A stretch of 64,000 nt of DNA from Haloarcula sp. H-GB4. Lineage in GTDB: Archaea > Halobacteriota > Halobacteria > Halobacteriales > Haloarculaceae. The stretch is from positions 496,001-560,000 of the forward strand of contig NZ_JAVDDX010000001.1 of assembly GCF_030848575.1 (NCBI RefSeq). The letters are read 5' to 3'. Of this stretch, positions 1 through 9,555 are shown piece by piece. Within the stretch, counting starts at the first letter, position 1. Each line of letters begins with the position of its first letter. The position numbers and the translations under genes were made by a program. The notes under the pieces are model-generated. The model was not told the origin of the DNA, made no database searches, and saw nothing but the letters and a program-made list of their open reading frames with translations.

Positions 1-598
1 GGACCGACGCGTCCGATTCGGAACGCAGCGATTCGAGCCGATTCCGGAGCCGGTCATCTGCCGCCAGCGCGTCGATTGCGCCGGGCGAGAACACGCCCGA
101 GAACCGCTGCTCACCCGCGCTGACCCGCTCCTGAACGACCCGAATCGCCTGATTGTTGAACGCATGGGAGAACGTCCGGACTTCCTCGGCGTCTCGAAGC
201 AGGTCGAGCAGTCGCTGGACCGGCGCGTTCGGACGCGTCTGGCTCGGGACGGTTATTCTCGCGTCGGCTAGGTGTTGCAGGTCGAAGTCCATCGCATCGG
301 TAGGGAGATACTGGATGATGTCGCGCAGCCGCCGCTCGGTTTCGAGGCTGCCGAGCAGGTCGGTGAACCCGTCAGCGACGATACGACCCGTCGCCGTGGC
401 GACGTATTCGCCCCCTGTTCGACGAATCCACGACCGCTCCTCAAAGTCAGCGATGATTCGCCCGAGCGTCGCCTGTGATGCGCCGGTTTCTGCCGCCAGT
501 TCCCCGCGTGAGTGCGGTTCCGATGCGAGGAGCCGTAACACCTCGACCCGGTTCGAGGAGAGTGCGAGGAACTCGATCTCTTCGAGCGCCGATTCCAT
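1..598 (-). CDS. winged-helix transcriptional regulator, partial (runs off left edge)
   Basis: Reading leftwards from the ATG at 598-596 the frame stays open to base 1, so the C-terminus lies outside the window. The product begins MESALEEIEFLALSSNRVEV. Its first 60-70 residues form a winged helix: the recognition-helix stretch reads ELAAETGASQATLGRIIADFEER and is followed by a wing with TGGEYVATATG. The rest (YLPTDAMDFDLQHL and on) resembles the FilR1/DUF1724-type effector domain common in haloarchaeal regulators. It diverges from the EamA transporter starting at 823, with a 224-bp shared promoter region, so it may control that gene; this is inference. The regulator class is fairly sure, the ligand is unknown. 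Confidence 0.75.
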   Translation of the reverse strand, partial: MESALEEIEFLALSSNRVEVLRLLASEPHSRGELAAETGASQATLGRIIADFEERSWIRRTGGEYVATATGRIVADGFTDLLGSLETERRLRDIIQYLPTDAMDFDLQHLADARITVPSQTRPNAPVQRLLDLLRDAEEVRTFSHAFNNQAIRVVQERVSAGEQRFSGVFSPGAIDALAADDRLRNRLESLRSESDASV

Positions 599-822
599 AC
601 CGCCACGTTGGGGAGTCCGTCCTAAAGCGCTTTCGCAGTGTGAAATTATTTCACACCGTGAATGTCCGCCACGGGTGTTCGGCCGTTTCGCGTTATGTAA
701 TATTTTCTAAACGGGCCTATAAGCCTCGATACCGTACCGTAGAGTACGATGACTCAGGTTTCTTCACGTGCTCTCTCTGTCGGCTGTGCAGTCGTATCAG
801 AAACAAGATACGAGGTGGCGGT

Positions 823-1803
823 ATGATTTCGCGCCGGACGCTCGCCCTTGCTGCTGTTGCCAGTGTTCTGCTTGGTGGGACCTTCGTCGGCGCGAAGGCC
901 GGTCTGTCGTATCTCCCGCCACTTCTGTTCGTCGCCCTACGGTTCGATATCGCCGCCGTCGTGCTCCTCGGCTACGTTGTCGTGACGCGGTCCCGAGACG
1001 AACTGCTCCCACAGACCCGCGGCGACGTGCTGGGGATTCTCTCGACGGGCCTGTTCGCGCTCGGTCTCGCGAACGCACTGATATTCGTGGGTCAGCAGTC
1101 CGCCACCAGTGCGGTTGCCGCTATCATCTTCAGTCTCAACCCGATACTGACGCCGGTGTTCGCCGCTCTCTTGCTCTCCGACGAACGACTTTCGGCCCGC
1201 GGCGGTCTTGGGATGGTTATCGGCCTGCTCGGCGTCGGTCTCGTCGTCAGTCCCGATCCGGCGATGCTCCTGAGCGGGGGCATCGGCAAGCTCATCCTGT
1301 TCGCCGGCGCGACCAGCGCGGCGCTGGGTAGCGTCCTCATCCGGTGGTCCGGTGGCGGCCTGTCGAGCACGGTCCGGACCGCGTGGGCACTCCCCGTCGC
1401 CGCCGCGCTCTGTCACTCACTGAGCATCGGCATGGGCGAATCGGCGGCCACGGCGGTCTGGTCGCCGACTGCGATCGCGGCCCTGCTGTACGTCGGCATC
1501 TTCGCCGGGGCAATCGCCTACATTGCCTACTTCGGCCTGCTCGATATTACCGGTGCAATTCAGGCCAACCTCATCTTCTACGTGGTCCCCGTCGTGTCGA
1601 CGCTCGGCGGGTGGGCCCTGCTTGGCGAGGCGATCACCCCGACCGCAGTGGCGGGCTTCCTGACTATCTTCACGGGGTTCGTGGTACTCGGAAGCGAGTC
1701 GGTCAACATCCGGGCACTGTTCCCGGGTACTACTGACGAGTCTGACACTGTGTCTGAAAGCCTCGGGATGGCGGACGAGCCGCGCGGGTTCGAGTCTGAC
1801 TGA
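823..1803 (+). CDS. EamA/DMT-family transporter
   Basis: This 326-residue integral membrane protein is made almost entirely of hydrophobic segments, about ten helices in two EamA repeats. The first repeat starts near LGGTFVGAKAGL and the second near LFAGATSAALGSVLIRW. EamA proteins export or exchange small metabolites, but the substrate cannot be read from sequence. The frame is open further upstream, but I chose the ATG at 823 because a good ribosome-binding site (GAGGTGG) lies about 7 bases before it and the transmembrane repeat starts there. The C-terminal 35 residues are an acidic cytoplasmic tail. The gene is divergent from the partial regulator at 1-598. Confidence 0.85.
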   Translation: MISRRTLALAAVASVLLGGTFVGAKAGLSYLPPLLFVALRFDIAAVVLLGYVVVTRSRDELLPQTRGDVLGILSTGLFALGLANALIFVGQQSATSAVAAIIFSLNPILTPVFAALLLSDERLSARGGLGMVIGLLGVGLVVSPDPAMLLSGGIGKLILFAGATSAALGSVLIRWSGGGLSSTVRTAWALPVAAALCHSLSIGMGESAATAVWSPTAIAALLYVGIFAGAIAYIAYFGLLDITGAIQANLIFYVVPVVSTLGGWALLGEAITPTAVAGFLTIFTGFVVLGSESVNIRALFPGTTDESDTVSESLGMADEPRGFESD

Positions 1804-1923
1804 GATGGACGTAGGGCATCATATACTTGCTATCACCCCCATTTAGACTGGATAGTACACTGAGCCCGCCGGCCACAGAGGTTCAGTAAAGTATTCAGCC
1901 CACCGTTATGTATCCCCAAGGAC

Positions 1924-2139
1924 ATGAGTATCGGCGAAAATACACGCATTCGGCGACTATTGATACCGATAGGCGGACTGGCGCTAGTGCTTCAGTCGAT
2001 AGCGTTTGAGGGTACCTTCGGACTCGTGGAGCGTCCCGGTGTTTCCGGGCTCCTCAGAGACGTGCTGAGCGGTGGTCTATTGCTGGTAGCAACGGTCTGT
2101 CTCTTTGGTGGCGTGTATCTACGCCTCCACGATTCGTGA
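1924..2139 (+). CDS. small two-helix membrane protein, unknown function
   Basis: A 71-residue product starts with a basic N-terminus (NTRIRR). Two hydrophobic segments follow, around LIPIGGLALVLQSIAF and VLSGGLLLVATVCLFGGVYL. I do not recognise a family. The T/A-rich bases about 25-30 before the ATG could be a promoter. It stands alone between the EamA transporter and the convergent NSS symporter. The hydrophobic pattern makes coding plausible, but without homologues this stays a modest call. Confidence 0.5.
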   Translation: MSIGENTRIRRLLIPIGGLALVLQSIAFEGTFGLVERPGVSGLLRDVLSGGLLLVATVCLFGGVYLRLHDS

Positions 2140-2273
2140 GAGACATGCAGCCCTCCTCTACGTCCGTCTAGTCTGCCACGGCTGAAAAAACATCCCGCGA
2201 CGACCGCCCACACCGGGCGGTCACTGCGAACTGCTGAGAAGAAGGTCCGCGGGAAACCGACCCTGTTCGTCGT

Positions 2274-3611
2274 TTATATTGGCGGGATGATCGCGGGGTC
2301 CTCAGCGAGGAACAGCGTCTGCAGGCCGAGGGCCAGCGTCAGGACGACGCCGAGGATGACCACCGTTCGGACCATCCAGAGCCAGGTCGGACCGAATGCC
2401 CGGAGCCCACCCGTCCCCTGTCGGAGCTCGGCAACTGCGTTGGAGGAGAGCACCCAGCCGACGAACACTAGGATGAGCAGCACTGACAGCGGGAGGAACA
2501 GCTTGTACGCGAGCGTGTCGAACCAGCCGAACCACGCCAGGTCCCAGGCCGACGGCAGGCCCAGAATGAACAGTCCAACCCCGAGCATCGCCGACAGTGA
2601 CACCCGTGAGTATGACGTGTTGTCGACGCCGTAGGAGACTGCCACCTCAAGGAGGCTGATGGCAGAGGAGATCGCGGCGATGAGGACAACGCCGAAGAAC
2701 ACGACGCCGAGGAGTCGCCCTCCGGGGAGCTGTGGGAACGCCGACGCCATCGCGACGAAGATGGCCGACGGACCGCTGGTGTCGGGGCTGACGTTGATAG
2801 CGAAGAGAATCGGGAACACGACTAGCCCGGCCAGCACACCGACCATCGTGTTCGTCACGACGATGATGCCACCATCAACCGGGAGGCTCTCGTCGTCACC
2901 GATGTACGAGGAGTAGGTAATCATGGCCGCCATCCCCAGCGAGAGGGTGAAGAACGCCTGGCCAACTGCGAACGGAATCAGGTCGCCAGCGTTCGCCGCC
3001 AGCGTGGAGAAGTCCGGTGAGAGGAAGTAGCTGTAGCCAGCCCCAGCTCCCTCAAGCGTGGTGACCCAGGCCGCCATCCCGAGCATGAGAATCACGATAC
3101 TGGGGACCATCACCTTTGTCGCTTTCTCGATACCGTCCTCGACACCCACTGCGACGATACCGACACAGATCAGCAGGAACAGTGCCTGTCCGAGGACAGC
3201 TTCTGGCCCACTTGAGATGGCTCCGAAGTACTCCGCGGAATTTCCGAAGTATGCGCCCGTTGCGCTACCAAGGATATACCGCATGACCCACCCGCCGACG
3301 ACGTTGTAATACGAGAGGATCCAGAATCCCGTAAAGACGCCCAGACCACCGACGACCCGCCACTGCTTGAATCCGAGTTCAGCGAACGCGTCGACGGCAT
3401 TACGGTTCGTTCGCCGCCCGATGATGAACTCTGCCAGCATTGCCGGGAAGCCGATGAGCAATACGGCGGCGAGGTAAAAGACGAGGAACACTGCGCCGCC
3501 GTTTGTCGCGGTCTTGAACGGGAACTGCCAGATGTTTCCGAGACCAACTGCGCTACCGATTGCTGCGAGAAGGAACCCGAGCCGTGAGGCCCACGTTTCT
3601 CTGTCACTCAT
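2274..3611 (-). CDS. neurotransmitter:sodium symporter (NSS/SNF) family transporter
   Basis: The 445-residue protein has the LeuT-like fold layout, with 11-12 transmembrane segments. The N-terminal helix 1 region holds the signature RLGFLLAAIGSAVGLGNIW, where the unwound helix binds substrate and sodium, followed by FPF and GGAVFLVFY. Family members couple uptake of an amino acid or similar small molecule to the sodium gradient, which suits a halophile. Length fits prokaryotic NSS proteins. Exact substrate unknown. It is a single gene with its own promoter 26-33 bp upstream of the ATG. Confidence 0.93.
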   Translation of the reverse strand: MSDRETWASRLGFLLAAIGSAVGLGNIWQFPFKTATNGGAVFLVFYLAAVLLIGFPAMLAEFIIGRRTNRNAVDAFAELGFKQWRVVGGLGVFTGFWILSYYNVVGGWVMRYILGSATGAYFGNSAEYFGAISSGPEAVLGQALFLLICVGIVAVGVEDGIEKATKVMVPSIVILMLGMAAWVTTLEGAGAGYSYFLSPDFSTLAANAGDLIPFAVGQAFFTLSLGMAAMITYSSYIGDDESLPVDGGIIVVTNTMVGVLAGLVVFPILFAINVSPDTSGPSAIFVAMASAFPQLPGGRLLGVVFFGVVLIAAISSAISLLEVAVSYGVDNTSYSRVSLSAMLGVGLFILGLPSAWDLAWFGWFDTLAYKLFLPLSVLLILVFVGWVLSSNAVAELRQGTGGLRAFGPTWLWMVRTVVILGVVLTLALGLQTLFLAEDPAIIPPI

Positions 3612-3636
3612 TGTGATGCGGCATATTCTTTTGGGG

Positions 3637-3644
3637 TATAAAAA
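3637..3644 (-). promoter_or_regulatory. TATA box of the NSS transporter
   Basis: On the minus strand this reads TTTTTATA, centred about 29 bp before the ATG at 3611. That is the spacing expected for a leaderless or nearly leaderless haloarchaeal transcript. A second, similar A/T box lies near 3688. Confidence 0.6.
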
Positions 3645-3838
3645 CCACCATGATTCAGGTTCGCAATACCACCCTGTAATATCAGTATAAAAACACTATT
3701 TGTGAAGCCAAACAGCAGCAGTCGGGAGATTCGCGCTGATCCCGCTCTGTCCGCCGTTTCTCGACAATGCGGATACGTAACTACGAGAAACGCGTGATTG
3801 TGGCCGAACAGTAGGCAGACCAGATACAGCCTACAATA

Positions 3839-4549
3839 TCAGACCTCGCCGTACACCGGCACCGCCGCACCGCTGGTCACGGTTGCGGTGTCAGAACAGA
3901 GGAACAACAGGACGCCGGCGATGTCTTTCGGATCGACCCACGTCTCGAAGTCAGCGTCGGGCATCATCTCGCGGTTCATCGGGGTATCGATGACGCTGGG
4001 CATGACGGCGTTGGCTCGCACGGACCCGAGGTTCTCCGCCGCGATAGTCTCTGTTAGCAGTCGGACGCCGGCTTTCGACGCTCGGTAGAGTCCGTCGCCT
4101 GCACCGCCTTCGAGTGACGACCGCGCGGAGACAGAGACGATCGCGCCCTCGCCAGCCCGCAAGTGTGGAATCGCGTGTTTCGACGCCAGAAACATCGTCT
4201 TCAGGTTCACATCGAACAGGAAATCGAACGTATCCGCATCCGTCTCGTGGATCGGTGTGCCGCCGCGCCACGTTCCGGCGATGTTCAGCAAGTAGTCCAA
4301 CTGCCCGTGCTCGTCGACGACCGCGTCGATGGTGTCGGCGACGTCGTCCTCGTCGCTGAAGTCCGCCCGGTAGAAACCCACACGTTCGGGGTCGGCCAAC
4401 AGGAAATCCTCGGTGTTCGGTTCGACAATGTCACTGCCACAGACGGTCGCCCCGGCTTCGAGGAACGCGTTTGCGACCGCGCTGCCCAGCGCCCCGCCGA
4501 TACCCGTAACCAGTGCTACCTCGCCGTCGAAATTAAACTCGGCTGACAT
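3839..4549 (-). CDS. short-chain dehydrogenase/reductase (SDR)
   Basis: A 236-residue Rossmann-fold oxidoreductase. The nucleotide-binding glycine motif TGIGGALG lies near residue 14, the acidic residue after beta-2 (GSDIVEP) suggests NAD preference, NIAG is the conserved NAG-like element, and the catalytic serine (VSVSARSS) and YRASK (YxxxK) are in order. The frame is open further upstream, but the ATG at 4549 puts the first beta strand at the normal distance and gives the usual SDR length. The substrate is unknown. It follows the quinone-oxidoreductase-like gene on the same strand with a 94-bp gap, so the two may be co-transcribed. Confidence 0.88.
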   Translation of the reverse strand: MSAEFNFDGEVALVTGIGGALGSAVANAFLEAGATVCGSDIVEPNTEDFLLADPERVGFYRADFSDEDDVADTIDAVVDEHGQLDYLLNIAGTWRGGTPIHETDADTFDFLFDVNLKTMFLASKHAIPHLRAGEGAIVSVSARSSLEGGAGDGLYRASKAGVRLLTETIAAENLGSVRANAVMPSVIDTPMNREMMPDADFETWVDPKDIAGVLLFLCSDTATVTSGAAVPVYGEV

Positions 4550-4643
4550 GGATGTGTCAACGGATAGTGGAAAGATAAAGGCCCCTCCCGAAAACCCGAG
4601 GTTCGAGTCCGTGGACCGACGATGGACGGTAACACCGGTCTGA

Positions 4644-5600
4644 TTACGGCGTGACGACGAGTTTGCCGAGGAAGCTGTCGTTGAGCACGTCCTCGTGAGC
4701 AGCCGGGACTTCTGCAAGGTCGTAGCGGCGGGCGACGACTGGCGTTAGTTTGTCGTCGGCCATGAGGGTCGCCAGTCGGTCCAGTACCGCGCCGAACTCG
4801 GGCGTGTTGAACATCGAGACGTGGTGGACGCTGAGGGCTTTCGCCCGGCAGCGTGGAACGCTCTCGAACGTCGCCGCGGGGTCGGTGTTCCCGATGGCGG
4901 CGACCTGCGCGCCCTGCGCGGCCACCTCGGCGTCGAACCCGAGATAGTCGTCGAGCCGGTGGTCAAGAATCACGTCTGGCGCGCCGGCGCCGACCACCGC
5001 GTCGGCGAGGTCGTCCCGGCTGTAGTCGAACACGTCGTCCGCACCGAGGTCGGCAAGTCGGTCGTGGTATTTCGGTGCTGCCGTCGTCATCACCCGTGCG
5101 CCATTCGCCGCCGCTAACTGGACCGCAACGTGGCCGACACCGCCGCTCCCGCCGTGAATCAGCGCCCGCTCAGCCGGCTCCAGCGCGCAAGCGTCGACGA
5201 GCGTCTGCCAGGCGGTGACACCGACGAGCGCGACGGCCGCGCCCGTCTCGGCGGACACCCCCTCGGGGAGCTTTGCTAGGTGTGATTCGGGAACAGCGAC
5301 GTACTCCGCACAGGTTCCCTGGAGCCAGTTGCCCAGTCCGGTCGCGAACGCCCGGTCGTCTTCGGTGACGGAAGCCACGCGCTCGCCGGTCGCGGCGACG
5401 GTCCCGGCACAGTCGGAGCCGGGTATCCAGGGCAGTTCGCCCGGTTCGTAGTCGCCGGTCCGGAAGTACGTATCGACCGGATTGACCGCCGCTGCCTCGA
5501 CTTCGAGCAGGACCTCCTCCGGTCCCGGTGTGGGTCGTTCGATGTCGTCGACACGGAGCACGTCCGTCCCGCCGTATTCGTGGAATCGTACAGCACGCAT
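4644..5600 (-). CDS. NADPH:quinone oxidoreductase-like MDR family enzyme
   Basis: A 318-residue medium-chain dehydrogenase/reductase. The N-terminal GroES-like domain begins MRAVRFHEYGG and contains NPVDTYFRTG and PGSDCAGTV. The cofactor domain carries the glycine motif HGGSGGVGHVAVQLA followed by VMTTAAPKYHD. No structural zinc cysteine cluster is visible, which fits the zinc-free quinone reductase (QOR) branch. These enzymes reduce quinones or enones with NADPH. It is upstream of the SDR gene on the same strand. Substrate not determined. Confidence 0.88.
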   Translation of the reverse strand: MRAVRFHEYGGTDVLRVDDIERPTPGPEEVLLEVEAAAVNPVDTYFRTGDYEPGELPWIPGSDCAGTVAATGERVASVTEDDRAFATGLGNWLQGTCAEYVAVPESHLAKLPEGVSAETGAAVALVGVTAWQTLVDACALEPAERALIHGGSGGVGHVAVQLAAANGARVMTTAAPKYHDRLADLGADDVFDYSRDDLADAVVGAGAPDVILDHRLDDYLGFDAEVAAQGAQVAAIGNTDPAATFESVPRCRAKALSVHHVSMFNTPEFGAVLDRLATLMADDKLTPVVARRYDLAEVPAAHEDVLNDSFLGKLVVTP

Positions 5601-5849
5601 TGGGATATGCGTCAGGTGGTATCGGGAAAACCTTTCCCCACGGACTGAGCGGCCCCGGATACGGTTTCAACATATCGCAGTACGTGGCGTGGCATCGCCG
5701 ACACCGAACGAGTCAGGTCGGTGCTCATCTCGGTGACTGTAGGGTGTATCATCGGAGCAATAGACTGTCCCAACGGTAGCCGCTCTGAGGCGATAGATGT
5801 CCACAGTCGGCCGCAGTGCTTATCATCGGTGAGAATTGCGCAACAACCC

Positions 5850-5857
5850 TTTATTAG
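5850..5857 (+). promoter_or_regulatory. TATA box of the htrII-sopII operon
   Basis: TTTATTAG is centred about 27 bp before the ATG at 5880, the spacing of a leaderless haloarchaeal transcript. This supports the ATG at 5880 over the GTG one codon upstream. Confidence 0.55.
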
Positions 5858-5879
5858 CACGTTTGTGTAGAATTGGGTG

Positions 5880-8201
5880 ATGGAATCAGATAGGGACTCG
5901 CCGCTCCCGAGCTTTATTGCTGGCAGTTACGCCGCCAGGCTCGGGTTGGCGCTTTCATTCGCGATACTTGTCATTATCGCTGCTGGAGTCCTGACAAGCG
6001 TACAGGCGTCCGCCACTCTCGAGGAGGACGTGGCGGACGACATCACCGCGCTGTCAGAGACGCAAGCAGTACAGTTAGACGACTGGCTGACGACATCGCG
6101 TCGGAACGTCCGGTCGACGTCGCGACTTCCCGTGTTCACCGATGGAACAGACACGGAGAAACAGCAACGACTGGAGGAATTACAATCCAACGAGGAACTG
6201 CCACCCGGTGTCGTCGCAGTACACTACTTCGACACCGAGACAGACGAGATTCGTGCCAGTTCGAATCAGGACTTCATCGGGGTCAACGCTGCCGATCAAG
6301 GGGCTCCGTTCGCTACGGACCCGCCACAGTTCGACGGGCCTGACGACACGCACGTGACGGAGCCGTTCTCCGTCTCAGTCGTTGACCACCCGATAGTTGC
6401 TGTCGTTTCGCCAGTCCCAGGGGACGACGACAGGGCGCTCGTGTACATGATCGACCTCCGGGAGAAGGCAGATCAGATATCAAACCAGCGCGATGGGTCA
6501 TTTACCACGGTCGTCAACACTGAGGGTGAGTTCGTTTCTCACCCCAACACCTCGATGATCGGGTCGACAGCACCGATTTCGCAGATGGAGTCGGACCCGC
6601 TGGGTACAGTTGAACCCGGAAAGAGTGCCTTCCACGAGACAGGCAGTATGCTGATGGGCCTGAGCCGCCTCGAATCGCATGAGTGGGTCGTTATGGTCCA
6701 CTCTGACCCAGAGGCCGCATACGCCCTGAGCGATCAGATCAACTCCGATCTCATCGGGCTCATTCTGCTTGCCGTCGTCAACCTCGGACTCATTGGGGTC
6801 ACGATCGGCGGGAACACGATCGCTTCGCTGCGGCGGCTTTCGGTGAAGGCCGAATCGATGGCCGATGGTGAGCTTGACGTTGATCTTGACACCTCCCGCG
6901 AAGACGAGTTCGGAACGCTGTACGCGGCCTTCGATAACATGCGGGCGAACCTCCGTACACAGATATCCGAAGCCGAAACCGCCCGGCAGGAAGCGGAGGA
7001 AGCCAAAGAGCAGGCCGAGGCCGCCCGCAAGGATGTTGAATCCGAGCGCAACGAGATGGAGGCACTGACCGGCCACCTCGAACTCAAAGCAGAGCAGTAC
7101 AGCAATACGTTGGAAGCTGCCGCCAACGGGGACCTCACCGCACGGGTGGACACGGACAGCATGAACGACGCGATGGCGGAAGTCGGCGAGGACATCAATA
7201 CGACGCTTGATGCGCTCGAAGACACCATCGCCGATATGAAAGCGTTCGCGACGAACGTCATCCAGTCCAGCGACCGTGTCAACTCGAACGCGGAACGGGT
7301 CGACCGGGCCAGCAAGCAGGTGTCGAAGTCGATCAACGAGATCTTTGAGGGAACGACCGAGCAAAACGAAGGCCTCGAATCAGCGGCTGCCGAGATGCAG
7401 AACCTCTCTGCAACCGCACAGCAAGTCGCCTCCTCTGCCCAGCAGGTCGCTGACACGTCCCAATCGGCTGCAGAAGTTGGTGAGGACGGCCGTGAAGCCG
7501 CACAGGAAGCTATTGCGGAGATGAGCGCTATCGAGGACGAGACCGGCGAGACCGTCGAAGAGATCAATGCGCTCGACGACGAACTTGACGAGATCGGCGA
7601 GATCGTCGGCGTCATCACAAGTATTGTCGAGCAGACGAACATGCTGGCGCTGAACGCCTCCATTGAGGCTGCCCACGCCGACGGTGATGGCGAAGGGTTC
7701 GCCGTCGTCGCAGACGAGATCAAGGGCCTCGCGGAAGAGACGAAAGAGGCCGCCGCCGACATCGAAGGGCGCATTGAGGGCATCCAAGAGCAGGCCGGCG
7801 ACACTGTCGAGACGATGGAGTCGACCAGCACCCGGATCACCGAAGGCGTCTCGACGGTCGAGGAGACCGTCGACGCGCTGGAAACCATCGTCGAGTACAC
7901 GGAAGAGGTCGACACTGGTATCCAAGAGATTGATCGGGCGACCGAGGAGCAGGCCCGAACCGCACAGGACGTGATGGGGACTATCGACGACCTGACGACG
8001 ATCAGTCAGCAGACGGCGACGGAGGCAGACACCGTGGCCGGTGCAGCACAGGATCAGTCCGCGTCTATCGACGAAGTGTCGGACTCTGCGACGGAACTCA
8101 GGCAGCGTGCTGACGATCTCGAATCGCTACTGGACCGCTTCACTGTCGAAAACTCCGCTGGGACGGGCACTGACAGTACGGCCGCTGTGGGGGATGACTA
8201 A
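5880..8201 (+). CDS. htrII: sensory rhodopsin II transducer HtrII
   Basis: This 773-residue methyl-accepting transducer has TM1 at about residues 20-41, a periplasmic domain of roughly 240 residues and TM2 at about 289-311. HAMP segments follow, then a long coiled coil and the conserved hairpin tip with [21 protein letters not shown] near residues 590-610. The large outer domain and total length match Halobacterium HtrII (also a serine receptor there) rather than the shorter HtrI. Its stop is two bases before the sensory rhodopsin ATG, so the receptor and transducer are co-translated. It relays light signals to the CheA kinase to control swimming. Long open frames on the opposite strand are GC-driven shadows. 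Ligand sensing by the outer domain is inference. Confidence 0.93.
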   Translation: MESDRDSPLPSFIAGSYAARLGLALSFAILVIIAAGVLTSVQASATLEEDVADDITALSETQAVQLDDWLTTSRRNVRSTSRLPVFTDGTDTEKQQRLEELQSNEELPPGVVAVHYFDTETDEIRASSNQDFIGVNAADQGAPFATDPPQFDGPDDTHVTEPFSVSVVDHPIVAVVSPVPGDDDRALVYMIDLREKADQISNQRDGSFTTVVNTEGEFVSHPNTSMIGSTAPISQMESDPLGTVEPGKSAFHETGSMLMGLSRLESHEWVVMVHSDPEAAYALSDQINSDLIGLILLAVVNLGLIGVTIGGNTIASLRRLSVKAESMADGELDVDLDTSREDEFGTLYAAFDNMRANLRTQISEAETARQEAEEAKEQAEAARKDVESERNEMEALTGHLELKAEQYSNTLEAAANGDLTARVDTDSMNDAMAEVGEDINTTLDALEDTIADMKAFATNVIQSSDRVNSNAERVDRASKQVSKSINEIFEGTTEQNEGLESAAAEMQNLSATAQQVASSAQQVADTSQSAAEVGEDGREAAQEAIAEMSAIEDETGETVEEINALDDELDEIGEIVGVITSIVEQTNMLALNASIEAAHADGDGEGFAVVADEIKGLAEETKEAAADIEGRIEGIQEQAGDTVETMESTSTRITEGVSTVEETVDALETIVEYTEEVDTGIQEIDRATEEQARTAQDVMGTIDDLTTISQQTATEADTVAGAAQDQSASIDEVSDSATELRQRADDLESLLDRFTVENSAGTGTDSTAAVGDD

Positions 8202-8203
8202 CA

Positions 8204-8914
8204 ATGGCAACGATAACGACCTGGTTCACGCTGGGACTACTGGGTGAACTGCTCGGGACGGCGGTGCTGGCGTACGGCTACACGCTCGTCCCCGAAGAGG
8301 TGCGGAAGCGGTATCTGCTGCTGATCGCGATTCCGGGTATCGCAATCGTCGCCTACGCTCTGATGGCGCTTGGCTTCGGGTCGATACAGAGTGAGGGCCA
8401 CGCGGTGTACGTGATCCGGTACGTTGACTGGCTGTTGACGACGCCGCTCAACGTCTGGTTCCTGGCGCTGCTCGCTGGCGCGAGCCGGGAGGACACAGTG
8501 AAACTTGTCGTCCTGCAGGCGTTGACTATCGTCTTCGGATTCGCCGGCGCGGTCACTCCATCGCCGATTAGCTACGCGCTGTTCGCGGTCGGCGGAGCGC
8601 TGTTCGGCGGCGTCATCTCGCTCCTCTATCGGAACATTGCGGCGGCCGCAAAGTCGACCCTGTCCGACATCGAGATGAGCCTGTACCGCACGCTCCGGAA
8701 CTTCGTCGTCGTCCTCTGGCTCGTGTATCCGGTCGTCTGGGTACTCGGTGCGGCAGGAGTGGGCCTCATGGATGTCGAGACTGCGACGCTCGTAATCGTT
8801 TACCTCGACGTGGTCACGAAAGTCGGCTTTGGCGTCATTGCCTTGCTGGCGATGATCGACCTCGGCTCGGTCGGCGAGACTGCCGAGGAGTCGACGGCGG
8901 TTGCAGGGGACTAG
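8204..8914 (+). CDS. sopII: sensory rhodopsin II (phoborhodopsin)
   Basis: A 236-residue seven-helix retinal protein. The Schiff-base counterion is Asp75 in RYVDWLLTTPL, and helix G carries LDVVTKVGFG with the retinal lysine at 206. Tyr175 (VYPVVW) and Thr205 correspond to the Tyr174/Thr204 pair that SRII uses to signal to its transducer. The proton-donor carboxylate of pumps is replaced (WFLALLAGA), which fits a sensor. It lies directly after its transducer HtrII and should mediate repellent responses to blue light. The assignment as SRII rather than SRI rests on these residues and on the HtrII partner with a periplasmic domain. Confidence 0.93.
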   Translation: MATITTWFTLGLLGELLGTAVLAYGYTLVPEEVRKRYLLLIAIPGIAIVAYALMALGFGSIQSEGHAVYVIRYVDWLLTTPLNVWFLALLAGASREDTVKLVVLQALTIVFGFAGAVTPSPISYALFAVGGALFGGVISLLYRNIAAAAKSTLSDIEMSLYRTLRNFVVVLWLVYPVVWVLGAAGVGLMDVETATLVIVYLDVVTKVGFGVIALLAMIDLGSVGETAEESTAVAGD

Positions 8915-9007
8915 CGAAGGGCGCGACCGCAGGGAGCGCCCCTCGAAAATGCGAACGGCGACGGAAGGGGCCGTGCGCAGGGAGTGGCCCTCGTTGCTGT
9001 GAGCGAC
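8915..9007. repeat. dispersed intergenic repeat, two degenerate tandem copies
   Basis: Directly after the sopII stop, 8915-8957 is the inverted, about 85% identical counterpart of 19933-19976. Shared blocks (read on the minus strand here) are TCGCATTTTCGAGG and GCTCCCTGCGGTCGC. A second, more degenerate copy follows at about 8968-9007, sharing CGCAGGGAG and CCCTCG. No frame is coding. Related GC-rich extragenic motifs are common in haloarchaeal genomes, but their role is unknown. Confidence 0.6.
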
Positions 9008-9076
9008 CTTCATTACTGTGAGCGGCTCGATTTTGTGTGAATCGCTATACTCTCATACGATAACATCAGTGGCCAG

Positions 9077-9409
9077 TCAGGACCGACCCTCACTGACGGT
9101 CCCAGTGGTCTCTGCCTCATCAGTCGTGTCACTTCCCTCAGTCTCGTCGACGGTATCGAGTGCGTCTGGAAGCTGATCTTGGATCAGCCAGAACGTCAGC
9201 CGGTAGACGCCGTACCCGAGCAGGACGAACAGCACGAGGTCGATAAGATACAGTTCGACGAATTCGAGGACCGAAATCTCGCTGAGCGCGAGGTTGCCGG
9301 ACAGGATGAGAAACTCTAGCGTGGCGAGAACAAACAGCGCGGGTGCAAAGAGGACCACCAGTCCGATGACGAGAAGTGCAATCCGTTTCTGCGAGGGGGA
9401 AACAGGCAT
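9077..9409 (-). CDS. small membrane protein with acidic C-terminal tail
   Basis: The 110-residue product has a short basic N-terminus, a hydrophobic segment IALLVIGLVVLFAPALFVLATLEF split by a short loop, and a second segment LYLIDLVLFVLLGYGVYRLTFWL. A cytoplasmic tail rich in Asp, Glu, Thr and Ser follows. I do not recognise a named family. The composition (hydrophobic segments plus acidic tail) is typical of haloarchaeal membrane proteins and supports coding. It lies between the phototaxis operon and TFB with no clear operon partner. Confidence 0.65.
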   Translation of the reverse strand: MPVSPSQKRIALLVIGLVVLFAPALFVLATLEFLILSGNLALSEISVLEFVELYLIDLVLFVLLGYGVYRLTFWLIQDQLPDALDTVDETEGSDTTDEAETTGTVSEGRS

Positions 9410-9532
9410 ACCGACAGTTCGCTGCCCAGACAGATAGCTCTACACGTTGCTTGTTACCAATCCTGTAACAACCGGGTGAGTCGTACTATCAGTGGCAGTA
9501 TGTAGAGCGAACGGCGGACAGCGATACAACCG

Positions 9533-9548
9533 AATAAAAGGGGAAGCG
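9533..9548 (-). terminator. possible U-run terminator after tfb
   Basis: Read on the minus strand, a pyrimidine tract TTCCCCTTTTATT begins a few bases after the tfb stop and follows a short GC-rich stretch. Archaeal termination often uses such T-runs. There is no strong hairpin, so this is tentative. Confidence 0.3.
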
Positions 9549-9555
9549 CGGCCGG

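Noticed and set aside
475-822. Upstream extension of the EamA transporter gene
   Set aside because: The added residues are Arg-rich and cross the divergent promoter; the ATG at 823 has a ribosome-binding site and starts the fold.
6498-7915. Two long minus-strand frames inside htrII, Ser- or Val-rich
   Set aside because: They are mirror frames of the transducer coiled coil; the plus-strand protein has full family motifs.
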